A stretch of DNA of 64,000 nt, taken from contig CM073325.1 of NCBI GenBank assembly GCA_037043015.1, forward strand, positions 12,007,001 to 12,071,000, given 5' to 3'. Positions 1 through 14,765 of the stretch are shown piece by piece (positions within the stretch are counted from its first letter, which is position 1; every line of letters begins with the position of its first letter). The notes below the pieces were generated by a model. It did no database searches, had not been told where the DNA came from, and worked only from the letters and a program-made list of their open reading frames with translations. The DNA is from Bryum argenteum. Lineage: Eukaryota; Streptophyta; Bryopsida; Bryales; Bryaceae. The position numbers and the translations under genes are program-made.

Positions 1-1170
1 CTTGCACCACTTTCGCTTATGCTTGGTCTGCAATTTTCTGGACGAGGACTTGGGCTTCTGGGTGAAACCTCGAAGCACTACGTGGTTTTCTCGTTTTTTA
101 CAGGAGCAGTATGATAACCAACGGTGGATTGAGATGTTCATGATGACTAAAGTTGATGTTCTATGACTTTTCGAGGTTTTGAGACCGCATGTGTAGCAGG
201 AGAACACGAAATACAAACTCGCCTTACTGGTGCTTATCAGGGTTGCATGCACTTTGTTCAAACTTGCGCATGGGGCCAACCTCACACTTTGTAGCGAAAT
301 GTTTGCAATTGGTAGAAACACTGTCTCTGTTGTTTTGAGAAATGTTGTCCACCCTATTAACAACACTTTCCGGTATGAAATCATGTGGGCCAGTGGTGAG
401 CGTGTGCGTGAAACGGAAGAAAAATTCTATCAGCTATGTAGTCTTCCATGGATTTTTGGAGCCATTGATGGGACTCATGTGTCCATTTCGAAGCCTACCC
501 TTGGACCAGTTGATTACTACTACTTTAAAAGTGGGATTATACCATAAATTTTCAGGCAGTTGTTGACAGTGGAAAAAGATTTATTGATTTGTACGTAGGT
601 ATGCCGCGGTCGACAAATGATGCTCGGATGCTGCGTCGTTCTTCGTTGTTCAACCTCGCATCTTAGCATAGTATTCTTGCTCCGAAAAATGGAGTTGATT
701 GATTCTCTCCCTACCTGATCGAGGACCTTGGATATCCTTTGCTTCCCTGGTTGATGGTTCTTCACTAGACGCCTCCCTAACTGTATGTGTCTGAGGCACT
801 CTTCAACAGGAGGTTGCGTCACGGCAGATGCGTTGTAGAGAACGCTTTCATGATTTTAAAACAATCCTTTCAAGAACTTCTCTTCAAGTTGGATTTACAT
901 GTCACTTTCATGCGTGACGTGGTCTTACGTTGCGCTATTCTCCATGACATCCTACTGAGCCAGAGTCATGAGGAGGTCGAAAATCTGTCGGATGTGTTGC
1001 GAAATAAAGGTATGAATGGTACTCTTGTTGATGATGAAGAAGGAGTCGGGGACGGACCCAACGCTGTGCACAACCACATTCCAACAGCGGCAGCAAGCTT
1101 GAAGCGACAGGAACTCGGAGTATCTGTCTATACAAAGGTCTGGCCCTTGAGGCGATCAGGTATGTCCTAA
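1..1170 (+). pseudogene. PIF/Harbinger (HARBI1-like) transposase, decayed
   Basis: Reading the + strand shows a HARBI1-type DDE nuclease in pieces. The conserved block around 455-530 (GAIDGTHVSISKP) carries the first Asp. A second block near 560-655 (VVDSGKRFIDLYVGMP, then STNDARML) carries the second. The block at 787-960 (VENAFMILKQSF, then CAILHDILL) is the C-terminal part with the third acidic region. The frame is broken by in-frame stops at 164, 194, 545 and just after 660, and the last block is in another frame. The N-terminal part runs off the left edge of the window. Harbinger nucleases normally work with a separate Myb/SANT-like DNA-binding protein; a candidate partner lies at 2331-2870 on the opposite strand. 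I see no intact terminal repeats for this copy. It is clearly a dead transposase. Confidence 0.9.
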
Positions 1171-2330
1171 CTTGTTTGTAGATTGTGAAAGTTATGGTGT
1201 CTTTTAAGTGTGTAATAGTAGTTTCAAAATCCACAATCACTCGTATCCTCATTTGGAAGATTAAAAATATAAAAGATGTTTCAATTTCACTGCATGATAA
1301 ATAGGACTAAACTTGAAACAAGTATGATTTCACATTACTTGTACAGTTAACATGAAAAGTCTCTTCTTCTTCTTCTTCTTTTTTTTTTTACATTCCAAGA
1401 TGAAACAAAGAACTGAATGCAATGAGACATAATCCGAAACTAATCCCAAAGGTCCTGACTCGTTTTTCACATGCTAAAGCGAGGCTGAAGGGAGAAGGTG
1501 GGAACAAGGGGAAGGGTGGTTTGGAGATGGCGGATTGGAGGTACTCAGGTTGGAACGAGATCTGCAGAGATGTTCAAGGTGTACTAAAAGTTGACTAGAC
1601 CTGCACCTAGTCTTCGGCTTCATTGCAACAGTAGAGGTGGTAGTTACACTCACATGTCATTAGCATTGTCATTCATATGATGCTCATGTTCCTTGCTTTG
1701 TTCTGCCTATGTTGTGGGGACTATACCTCGAACTGTAGATGTGACCTGACTTGTAGGAATAGTGGCATTATTGGCGTGTGCAGCCCCAGTTGTAGGGAAA
1801 CCATAGCCTCACAAAAATACAAAATCCATTTGGCCAGGGTGTAAGGGGGTGCTTGATCCCGGATAGTTCTGGTGGCCGGTTTCACTGGCTGGTCCATGTC
1901 CTCTCTCGCTTGACATGCTCAAGCCTTTACTTAACACATTTGAAAATTTTGTCGAACAATTCACCATCTCTCCATGCTTCAGTATGGCCAATCTGACATT
2001 ATCAATGGCAATTTGGCATTCTCATACGCACGTCTGTTTTTCTCTCTCTGATATTCCATCTGCTCTGGAAAACAATTTGAGTTGCACCTCTATCTCTGAG
2101 CGTTCTATATCACGGTTGGCCCCTGCAATTTCTTGCATCTGAGCAGCAATTACGGCCCCAGTGGCTTTTGTGGCCTCTGCTATCACAGAATGTCCTGAGA
2201 GGTTTCTCTATCGTACTACAGTATTCCCCGGACGTCTATGAACTTGATTTTGAGAATTATCAGATGAGCTTATTACCTAGGGGGAAATGGCGGTGAATGG
2301 GCATGACGCGCGGTTGTCCATGACATTTGC
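1171..2330. other. Non-coding stretch between Harbinger-related reading frames
   Basis: No gene is supported here. The stretch contains a CTT/T-rich microsatellite at about 1362-1390. It is probably internal DNA of the decayed Harbinger element, because it lies between the transposase remnant and the convergent Myb/SANT-like reading frame. Confidence 0.4.
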
Positions 2331-2870
2331 CTAAGATCCAGGCCGAGCGTTTGTGGATGTGCTGCGCCGCTGCAGCTGAGGTGGAGACGACTCTTCTGTC
2401 CTCTTTATTAATTCGGGGTGAGCCGTGTCAACCAGATCTTCAGTTTCAGCTTCTGATTGAACCTCATCGGTGTCTTGTTGATTGTCATGATACGTAGGCG
2501 TATAATTTCTGTCATTGCTCGCTAGGAGGTTACGAACATGCAGAGGTTGGATCTGCGGGCAGCTGCCAAACCATTCATGTATAGCATTGTATACATCCTG
2601 AGCAAAGAGTCGTGGTAGACCATCATTCTTCCGCTCTGTAGAATTCAGTTCCCAAGAATCAGGTGAGTTTCTTCCAGTCCTACTTAAGTAATCTGCGATT
2701 TTTCTACAGTCTTGAATCAGTTGATTCCACTTGGTTTTGCATGCTGGTCCATCACGAGGACAGGGAGAAATCCCCAAGCCCATGATCTGTTGTAACACAC
2801 GAGCCCACTTGCTCGTTTCAAGAGTCATTAAGTCTCTCCCGTCTATAGTGTCGAGCTCCTCAAGATACAT
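2331..2870 (-). CDS. Myb/SANT-like (trihelix-type) protein, probable Harbinger partner, 5' part missing
   Basis: A 179-residue reading frame holds a Myb/SANT-like or trihelix-type DNA-binding region. Recognisable features are a Trp in KWARVLQQI (about residues 21-29), the GPACKTKWNQLI segment (about 41-52) that fits a third helix, and TGRNSPDSW followed by an acidic and Ser-rich C-terminal tail. The frame continues upstream of the Met (FASIAAKRE) to a stop at about 2910, so the Met is not a convincing true start and a 5' exon is probably lost or unrecognised. In PIF/Harbinger elements such a protein binds the transposon ends and helps the nuclease. Its position about 1.2 kb from, and convergent with, the Harbinger transposase remnant supports that role. 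A host trihelix gene fragment is the alternative. Confidence 0.65.
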   Translation of the reverse strand: MYLEELDTIDGRDLMTLETSKWARVLQQIMGLGISPCPRDGPACKTKWNQLIQDCRKIADYLSRTGRNSPDSWELNSTERKNDGLPRLFAQDVYNAIHEWFGSCPQIQPLHVRNLLASNDRNYTPTYHDNQQDTDEVQSEAETEDLVDTAHPELIKRTEESSPPQLQRRSTSTNARPGS

Positions 2871-5832
2871 TTCCCGTTTGGCGGCAATCGAAGCAAATAC
2901 CTTTTGGGGAAGCTAGTTTGGGCCCTTGTCTTTCCTTGCGTGCTTGGATTGGCTAGGGCCGGCAGTCACATGTGAGGCTGGTGCAGGTCATGCTACTCCG
3001 GATAGAACACTTACACGGCCAATGGGTCAAGTTGAATCATAGTTCGCGGTGAAAGGAGACCCTGCAAAATCAAAACATGACGCAATCAGAACCGTCTGTA
3101 CATGTGTTTCCATGCATCAATCCCCATGCAAGTTCTTACTCGATCGTCAGAGTGTCTTACCTTTGAACTGTTTGTTCATGTGTTGTGCACATGAACAGTT
3201 ACGAGGACGTCTACATCGAAGTTGGAGAAGCATGGACTAGTGTCTTACCTTCGGCATTCATCGCTGTCGAACGGACTGGCGAGGTGAAGTGCGTTTGTGC
3301 GGCTTTCCATAGGAAGGAATCACTTGGAATCTGCACAACATGTGAAGAATGATTAACCTATGACTTTCATGGTGTTGTCGTCGACTTGAAGCAAGTGTCA
3401 TGGACACAAGTGAAGGAACTTCATGTGAAGCTTTTCGATGTATCACTGCAGCATAGTACAAAGCCGATGGAGCAGGCTACCATACTCAGCACAGTGTACA
3501 TGTGACGAAGGAAATGAGGTTGCGGGGAGCTCAATACATCACTGCATGCGCTAGTTATAGTAAAGCAAAAAATAAATCATGACATAACCATGCATTGAAA
3601 ATGTGCATTCACTTGCACACAACCGAGGCTGGAACTTTGTTTGTGCAACAGAGCATCGTGGTACACAGCCATGAGATGACAATGACTGGTAATGCGTTGT
3701 GCGAATACATTACAACACTTCTGAGATCAGTTTTCTTTGAACTTGAAAAAATCTGAACAACAATTAGAAAAAAACCAACTCTTGTACTCACAAAGTCATA
3801 ACACAAATGCAGGAGGAGGCGGGAGTGTATGAGGAGTACGGGGCGTACCTCCAAGCTCCGACGTCGCCAAATGTACGTCCACACCTTCGCTTCATGTTTT
3901 TAAGTTGTTGTCGAGGCTGCCTTCTACGTGCATGCCGAGGTGCCACCGTTTAAGTTGCAAAAAATCAAGCAACGCTCTTTCCTAATACGCCACCTCGAGC
4001 TCGACTACTTAAGACCCTCCCTCTTAATCGGAAATGTTCATAATTCAAGATTGATAATTACTAATGAGGCCCCACTTTTGTTGTAGTGGCGAGGAAAGTA
4101 GCGGAGTTCTTTGCGGTAAAGACCGCTCCTACCGCGGTGCCATGTAGGCAACGATGTAGGCTCGGTGGTTGCCAACCGACCTAGGTGTGAACGAACACCA
4201 ATTCTTTCCACGTTCTTAGCGGTAACACCGTGACCATAACGCCAGGTGAGAATGTAGCTTTAGAGACTTATGATTTCAAAAAGCAAATTAGACACAGTAA
4301 GTGGTAGAGTAAATAGTGTATTTAGTGTGAGGTGATAAATAATGTGCTTATCCCTAATACCTTTTTAGCACTATTTGTCAATTTATGGGTAATTAGTGTT
4401 GGAGACTCCATGTGTCGCCACCTCTCTTAGCGGCCACCATTTGCACTTGCATTTTGTTGAACACATGTCTCCTTGTATTTTAGTTGTTATCGAATTTGAT
4501 TCATTCCATTTCTAGAATTTCAGTTTTTCCATCTAAAATTTTGTCTCAAGTTTCATTCTCTTACTAACACTAAATATCCATACTTCAAAAGATCACAATG
4601 TCACAAAGTTATTCATTTTTAATTACAGTTTTAAAATTCACATTTAGTGTTTTTACAAAAATAATTTCTTCATATTTAGAGTGATCTTTGCAATTCGCAA
4701 TTACAATAATCATAAGTAATTAGTGTAGTCTTTGTGAATGAGAGTGGTTCTTTAGGAGGATATAATAATTGGTACCTCTGCTTTCCAAACATTGCCAAAA
4801 GTCATAGATTAGTTGACATTAGATGTGGAGAGTTGGGTTGGGGTTTCTTATATGATAATCAATGAAGGTTTGATATCATTTGTGTTTTACTTAAAGTTGT
4901 TTAAGAAATCTGTGAATTGTATGAGTGAGGGGAGGTTGGTTGTTATCTACTACGAGAATGCTAAGTAGCAACTTATACCTTCATTGCAATCATCGTTTGA
5001 TATGTACGGACTTAAGTAATATATCATAAATACTTTGAGTTTCAAGTTTATTGGAATAATTTTTTCATTCTTAATCAATCTAGCACCAACTAGGATCCTT
5101 GTGATTTCCCAAGGCGACTCCCTCTCTATTTGACAAGATTCTACTTAAGCATTTTAATAGAACAAATGAGAGATGTTTTGTACGAGGAGTAGAGGCCATT
5201 GAATCTTTTTAACATTTCACCCAAATGGCTCATGTGTTAGCCACACTAAAGGCATAGACTTTCCATGTTTTCTATGTGTTCATAGAGTTAGTGTTAATAT
5301 AAAAGTTTGACTTTCTTAAAAACTGAAATAGACAAATTTTTTATTTTTATTTTTTAAAATTATTATTATTATTTGATTCTAAAAAAAGTTTTGGTAATTT
5401 AGGCAATTTTGCATCGAGGATCTTCAAAGGGTTAGTCAATGGTAACTAGTAGGCACACCATAGAGCATCTTGCAGACACTCGAGTGTTCACGTACAACAT
5501 CGATCCTTGAACGTCAATGACAACACATAACAATGAAGTCTGCTCTTATCACAATAGCTACTGCTCCATCAAGACACTCAAAGAGTATCAAGTGAAGGAA
5601 AGGGTTGTATAATTTTTGAAGTTTAATCTTTTTGCCAATCGAGAGGAAGATAAAGTGATTGAGGATCTCAATGGGATTAGTGGAAGCTAAGTATAAGTTA
5701 GGCTCACTAGGCCATCTGGATATTAGCATTACGAACAGACACTTCATTCATGCCGGCCCCTTAGAAAGGACCAGAGTTTCTATCTATCTATCATCTATCA
5801 GGCTCACTACATGTCCTTATAACGTGAAAAGA
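2871..5832. other. Intergenic DNA, no gene seen
   Basis: AT-rich sequence with only short random reading frames. No recognisable protein, RNA gene or clear transposon end was found. Confidence 0.5.
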
Positions 5833-6510
5833 GTGGTTACTACTAATGGTTATGGATCACCAAGGCATCATGATATACATTAACTTCCTCTTCGCAAATG
5901 TCAGCCATTCTTCCTCCAACCATGGTTTTCCTACTAGTAGTTCCTTACCAATCCTATACACAGCCGCACTTGCATTACATCATTCGAATTGTGTGCCCGT
6001 GATTATTTAGCTTAATCTCAAAGGAAGAACTTCTACACTGACCTCCAGACAACCATATCTAAAAGCTGTGAATGAAGGTTTTTTTCGAATTCAATTTTGA
6101 AAAATCCAACAGTAAAATTTTGTTGAATGTATCTAATTAGTCTATCCACCACCAATTATCAAAATTCACCGTACAGATCTTGAGATATATTCTATCAAAG
6201 TTTCAATTTTCGCAAAAAATACATATTCTTTTTGAGCAAATCGACCACAATCACACAATGTGATAGGAGTTGAATCACAAAATTTTGTTCTATCCATTGC
6301 TAATGAACCGATATCCTCAACCTCCCCCATCCGTGCTCTGCTATCACCAGAAAAGAGAAACTTCTTCAAACCAAGGCTGATGATCAATCCGTGTCAAGGC
6401 ATACACGGTCAAGCAGCTAAATATCTGTAGGAACCACTCACTTGGAACTTCTTAAAGAGGACATTGGCCCGGGAGGCCGGGAGTAGTAGATAGCTCCATC
6501 ATAATATCGC
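5833..6510 (-). pseudogene. ARPC3-derived pseudogene (Arp2/3 complex subunit 3)
   Basis: On the - strand, DNA from about 6500 down to 6340 matches ARPC3 exon 3 of this window. It shares GGGCCAATGTCCTCTTTAAG (around 6450-6475), the following CAGATA..GCTGCTTG and GACACGGATTGA segments, and ATCAGCCTTGGTTTG near 6375. A second block at about 5930-5865 matches the end of exon 4 (GCGAAGAGGAAGTT, then ATCATGATGCCT). A third at 5855-5833 matches the sequence just after the stop codon. The order is collinear with the parent (13778-14313), with about 400 bp between the two exon-like blocks. Indels and stops break the frame, so no protein can be made. The inclusion of 3' flanking sequence suggests a genomic duplication rather than a bare coding fragment. 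Confidence 0.82.
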
Positions 6511-7932
6511 AAGCACAAGTGCACCTAATCAACTAATTAAGTATATATATGCATCCTGATCTGACACCAGAGGAAGGTAACACAAGCATTCAATTCGATT
6601 TCGAGTGAATCTTCCCAGTAGTATAATGTAGTTTGACGAGGAGATGGCAAGCAAGTAAACGATTGAGGACGATACTGTTCCCAGTCCAGGTCCGTTTGGA
6701 GGAGGAGAAGAAGGAACGGCAGCTGCACGCTTTGTTGCGTTCTGTCAACTCTGAACTCCGTTGTGGGCATCGATCGAAGCTGCAGGGAGGGTTTCGCGTC
6801 TCATCACGTTCCCATCGCGTTCCCCAGGCGGAAAAGGTCAGAGATTTAGCAAGGTTCTCGGTGGTTCCCGAGGTTCCCCAATATTGGCGACCTCAGTCCA
6901 CCACGTTTGCTGTTTGTTCCGTAAGGCTTTTGTTTCACGCAGCATCTGCAATCTGTGACGTAACTTATCTTTACTGTAGTCCATCGCGCAGCTTTGAGCT
7001 ATTTGAAGCCCGCGATCCATACCTGGCTCGGTGAGCACAACTTCTTCTCTTTCTTTTGAGCTACTTGGTGTCCGATTTGGTTCAGATTTCAAGCTCTTAC
7101 ACAAAGATTGGTAGGTTTTGGGAAATTCTACTGTTTGAATCGTGTCCCTGCCATTCTTCGAAGACCTAGGACTGCACATATAGTCGTCTTTTCTTGGAGC
7201 TTGTGGTCTTTCTTCGGAATTGTTTCGTCTTGGTCGCAAGTCTTAGTGGAATTCTTGTTGATTACTATCTGTACGACTCTTTCCTCTCTAGTTCGATTCA
7301 GAATACCGGTACATTTTGAGTTTAAGTGTACATTACAGGTGGAATTTCGCAACATTCTTGAAGTTGCAGTAAAGTAAGTACTGTTTCGTGTGAAGTAATG
7401 GATCTTTTGTATGTTTTGAAATGCAAGGTGTGTACCGACAGTAGGCAAGAATGACTTGCCGTAGATGTGATCAGTACTTGTTACAATTTACTCTTTCTTA
7501 TATTCAGTCTCTAGAATGTGCATTCCTCGTACTTGAGACCTGAATCAAAATTAGGTCAGGACGTTTTGTGAATCGACGAGTTTCTGGTGGTGATAGAAGC
7601 CTTTGAAATTTTAATTTTGTGCGCGAAGTACTTTTTACAAGATGGTCGTATACTGACTGATTTGGAAACGTCGAGCCTCTGCCTAGGTCACTTGTTCAGA
7701 CTCATTTTTCCTTCTTTTACGTAACATGGGATTAGAGTTGTGACCTATCGTTTATTGTCTCGAGATAGAAGCTAAATTTATGGTATTTGTGAGCTTCTTG
7801 TCCAGAGTTTCGAATCTTTGAATCGACACAAATGCTTCACTTAAGTGTTGTTCTGCTCAGTAGAAGCTGATGAATCTCTATTTTCTAAATTGACCTCCTG
7901 GTATGTGTTTCAGTTTTTTGAAAAGTGCCATC
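6511..7932 (+). promoter_or_regulatory. Upstream region and probable 5' leader of MDHAR
   Basis: No protein is supported. The block at about 6640-7030 is more GC-rich than its surroundings and lies upstream of the MDHAR start. It could be promoter plus a non-coding first exon, with a leader intron whose acceptor lies near 7910 (TGTTTCAG). The exact transcription start and donor cannot be fixed from sequence alone. Confidence 0.35.
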
Positions 7933-10618
<2,686 letters not shown>

Positions 10619-11700
10619 ATACTTAGATAGTCCATAAAGCCAGCCAATCCAGTTAAGTCGATTTTTGTATGTGCAGGGAGTCGATTACCTCACCCATTGT
10701 TTTATACCAATATTTGTGTGTTATTTTTATGTAATTGAGGCAACTGTGCCCAATCTTGTTTGCATCCATCTTGTTTTGAATAAGCGGATCTGATTGTTGT
10801 TACTGCCACTCTCATTACTGAAGCCACTTAGAAAAGGGTCATGCAAAATTCGTTTCCTCCTTTTGCAGTTTTGAGTGCAGAATGAAACTCGACAGTCCAC
10901 TTACCGGTGTTGTGAATGTGGTCATTTGGTTTGTTTACTTGGTTGGGTTTTGGATGTGTTTCTGAGCTTGTTCACTTTTCACTTGAAGTCGATTTAGTAC
11001 TACCTAATCTGAAACTTAGTACAAAGACTTGAAAAGATGGAAATGGATCGTGATGTCTTCCTTAAAGATTTTTTTTGTGAACGTGAGCATCACGTGCATG
11101 TAAAAGTCTCTAAAGATGGATATGAAGTCAGGGAATGGGCTGCAATCTGCTATATTTAGTTTACGTCGTGCAGCTAATCTGCCGTTGAAGCTAACGAAGG
11201 AGAATATCTCTAACCAGGTTCAGATTATCTCAGAAGCTCTCTATTTCGCCCTGGCTCACTCCATGAGGGTAATGAAATAAGCTTTCATTTTTGGGGTTTT
11301 TTTAACAAGGTAAATATGCGCTTACAGTCCTTGGCACAATGGCACTGTTCCCGAAGAGATCGGAACTTCCCCAATTTGGAAGTATTTTGATATTTATTAT
11401 CAAAAGTGTAGATCTGAAAGGTCCTAAAGAGGTATCATGGTTCCGAAATAGAAACGAGAAGCCTACTTCGTAGAATATGAATCATCAAAAGAATCTCACA
11501 GCACATGCTTTCTAAAGAGGGGACGGGCAGCAGTTGGCCGAGCAGAGGCAGAGCTCTTATTACCTCCAGAGATCTCCTCGGTGCCGGTAGAAGGCAATTG
11601 GAAGCCGTGCGTGTGGAGAGTGGCGGCATTGAATGTCGGTGATAGTGTACGCGTGATCGGATCCAGACTTCCGTCACTTCACAATGGTCCGATTCATCTC
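10619..11700. other. MDHAR 3' flank and ARPC3 upstream region
   Basis: No protein is supported. The left part is MDHAR 3' untranslated and flanking DNA. The right part probably holds the ARPC3 promoter and first exon. A candidate first coding exon ends at 11268: ATGAGG at 11263-11268, followed by a GTAATG donor, would join in phase to the codon at 13505 and give a protein starting MRVYHSSF. This joint is a suggestion only. Confidence 0.3.
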
Positions 11701-11715
11701 CTCCTTCCGTGATCG

Positions 11716-12800
11716 GATTTGCTAGTAATGCAGTGCTTCGAATGATCGATCCTTATTTGATCCGGTTGCAATTCGAATCGTCATTTTTTGTATGCCTCTT
11801 TCTTGAATGCAATCCGCATCTCGCATTTCGCCTGAGCTCTATTTTTGATAGTCTTGAAGTATGTCTAGTTATTATCGTGAATCTGTTATCGAAATCGCAC
11901 CAAAGTTTGAAATCTCCATTGCAGATTCTCAGTACTCCCGTGATGAATTGACATGCGGCTAATTTCGTTCTGATTCATTTCTTGATCGTGCATTGTCGTG
12001 CTTTGAACGATGGATCCTTCTTTGATCCGATCCGATTGCACTTTGAATATTCATCCTTTGCTTACCTCTTCTAGAACTTAATCGCATCTCGCATCATGCT
12101 TGAGCGCTATCTTCGACAGTATTGAAGTATGTCTATTTGATCAGCTCGAATCTGTTTTCGGAATCGCACGTTGCAGATCCTCAATAGTTCCGTGATTATA
12201 TTTTGTGCTTTGAGTGATCAATACTTTTTTGAACCGGTTGCAATTCGAATTCTTATCGATTGTAAACCTCCTTTCTGAATGTACTCCGCATCTCGCATTT
12301 TGTCTGAGCTCTAGTTCGATGGTCTTGAAGTACGTCTAAATTGATTATCTTGAATCTGTTATCGGTATGGCAGGAAAATTTGGAAATTCCTGTTGCAGAT
12401 ACTTAGTAGTTCCGTGATGAATTGATAAACGGATAATTTCGTTTCGATTCAAGATGAATTTTAGTTTTCGCGTGTATTCAAGGGCCTAACCTGGAACGTT
12501 TGTTTCGAAAGCCAACATAGTCAGGAAGGAAGTCTAATTTTATTTTCTTGAATTTGTCACTGGAATCGCTCGAAATTGCGCAAAGCCGTTGCAGATCCTT
12601 AGTATCTCGTAATGAAATGACACGCGGCTAATTCGTTTCGATTAAGTTTTGTTTGGACGTGCTTCGCGATTTTAGATATCGCGTGTATCCAAGGGCCTAA
12701 ACTGGATCTTCTGGCTAATATCTTGAATTTGTCAATGGAAGCTCGATTTTGAAATCTCCGTTGCAGGTCCTCAGTAGTACCGTAATTCTGCCTTTTCGGC
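11716..12800 (+). repeat. Diverged tandem repeat in the ARPC3 leader
   Basis: Roughly five diverged units lie head to tail. Shared landmarks recur in the same order: GTGCTTTGA..GATC (about 11733, 11998, 12208), CATCTCGCAT (about 11818, 12083, 12289), TCTGTTATCGGAATCGC-like sequence (about 11883, 12150, 12355, 12549, 12727), and TTGCAG followed by ATCCTCAGTA-like sequence (about 11919, 12171, 12393, 12589, 12761). Spacing between TTGCAG copies falls from about 252 to 222, 196 and 172 bp. The last two units lack the left part. The repeat probably lies in a leader intron, and every unit ends like a splice acceptor. Confidence 0.8.
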
Positions 12801-13504
12801 ACGATACAGTTTCTTAACGTGCATTTCAGATCTAATCAATTTCTATCTGGCATTTTCGTGTAAGCTCCATGTTCGCAATCTTGGCGACTGTAATATGGTT
12901 TTTAGATCTGATGAATCTTTCGATATTTACTTTGGATCCAAGTAGATGTAGATCGGAAATCGAGACATGTGAATTTTTCATTTAAGTACGTGTTGGAGAA
13001 CCGTGTACTTCGTAGCTTGATGTGTTGTAGAACCAATCTGGACTATGCTTGAATTTTAATGCCGAGAAGTAAGTCTCGCGGATGCAGCCTATTTTGCGGA
13101 TAACTATTTAGAATTCTTTGAATTCAATTATATATCGCACGAACTATGCGTTTATCAAATTTTCCTCTATGTCGGCTTGCCAAGTAGTGAACGTGGTTTG
13201 GACCTGTCTTCTCGGAAGTTGCTTTTTGCGAGTTTGAGAATCATTTACTCATGTGAATGTGGACATTTGAGTTCCATCGCTAAAAATCTGTTCACGATTC
13301 ACAGTTTGTAAGAAGGATTGGCTCACCTTCTTCTCACCTTCTGAGTTTCAAGTGTAACCAGTAGCTAGAAAGATGAAGGAGCTGCGATCTTTTACCGATG
13401 CGAAGGTGATCGGAGGAGTCTCGTTTTAGGCATGTTGCAATATACTGGAAAATACAATGATGCATTAAATGTTGGCTGTTTCTACTTTAACTTCTTATGT
13501 TCAG

Positions 13505-14313
13505 GTATATCATTCATCATTCAAAGTGGATCTGAAGTCGACACAACAAGCGTGCAGCTGCCCTTTGCTTCCTCTCAAAAGTCACATCAAAGGACCTGCT
13601 CCCACGGCTGAACCGGGTATTCTTCTACTTGCTTGTCTTCTCCTCATCACAAATCTCTCTTTGAACTATATTATTAAACATCGAATCGATTACTCATGTT
13701 CCCGTTGTTTGATGTCAAATGGGGATGCGTGTACTAAGAGGTGGTCTGGAACACTTGCCTTTAATGTTTGCGATCAGGTAGCACGGACATCATCGATGAA
13801 GCTATCAACTACTTCCGGGCCAATGTCCTCTTTAAGATCTTTAAAGTGAAAGATCCTGCAGATAAGCTGCTTGTTTACTTGACTCTGTATATCAACATGG
13901 CCCTGAAACGGATTGAAGCATGCAGAACAGAGGCGGATGGCGTGAAGGCCATAATCAGCCTTGGTTTGGAAAAATTTCCTATCCCTGGTGAACCCGGCTT
14001 TCCTTTAGTAGGCTTGTTTACGCCAGCGGAGAGCAAGGAAGAAGGAGGTAGAAGATACTGTTGCAGCATTTCAATTTTGCTTGGTGTTTTACTAGATAGT
14101 GTCCTACCCAAGATAAAGATCATTGGAATGGTGCAAGTGCAGTGACGATGAATGTGGTTGTGTGCAGATTTGTTGAGGAAGTACTTCAAGCAATTGCGGG
14201 AAGAGACTAGTGGCAGATTGATGGAAAAAGTGTATCGACAGAATGGCACGCCTAACAAGTGGTGGCTGGCATTCGCGAAGAGGAAGTTTATGAACATCAT
14301 GATGCCTTTATAA
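13505..14313 (+). CDS. ARPC3: Actin-related protein 2/3 complex subunit 3 (p21-Arc)
   Basis: ARPC3 is a core subunit of the Arp2/3 complex, which nucleates branched actin. Three coding exons are clear: 13505-13616 (VYHSSF, then CPLLPLKSHIKGPAP), 13778-14047 (TDIIDEAINYFRANV, then FPIPGEPGFPL) and 14168-14313 (the KWWLAFAKRKFMN region to the stop). They give 175 residues, so with one Met the protein would be about 176, the normal size for plants. The start is unresolved. Plant homologues begin M-V-Y-H, so the Met is probably the end of an upstream exon joined at the acceptor at 13504 (TTCAG). An unspliced start at 13469 would add MLAVSTLTSYVQ. The last exon has the conserved PNKWW segment. A decayed copy lies 7 kb upstream on the other strand. 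Confidence 0.95.
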
Positions 14314-14765
14314 CCCATTTATTAGTAGCCATACTTTCAGATTATTAGATTCGTAAGAAGCCTTTTACTTAGCTTCCCGTCTTGTGATGTCATTCAGAGC
14401 CTTGTTTATATTGCTCTGAGCACAGGAAGTGAAATTTTGAGTTGCAGTTCCCCCTTTTACTTAGTACATCACCGAAGACTAGATTGCTGTAGAGGACCCA
14501 ATTGAGCACGTCCTTGCCAGGTATAGCGTTATTCGTACCAGGCATTAGCCAGGAAGTGGTGAAGTGCTATTCGGAGCATGAGTGACCCCGAGCACGCACT
14601 TATTTGTTCAGTGGTTGCCGTCATTTTCAGCAACTTACTTTATTTCTGAGATGTTACTGTACACGAAATGCCTTCAGCTTTCTTAACACTATTTACATGC
14701 CCAGGTTGCCGGGCGAAGCAGCAAGCAATTGTATATCATGTGACTAATAGTCGTGTTTTGATGCA
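14314..14765. other. Convergent intergenic region between ARPC3 and the subtilase
   Basis: This stretch holds the 3' ends of two converging genes. No reading frame of interest or RNA gene was seen. Confidence 0.5.

Noticed and set aside
6633..7448. Overlapping frames of 105-133 residues on both strands upstream of MDHAR
   Set aside because: No recognisable domains or splice structure; better explained as leader or promoter DNA.
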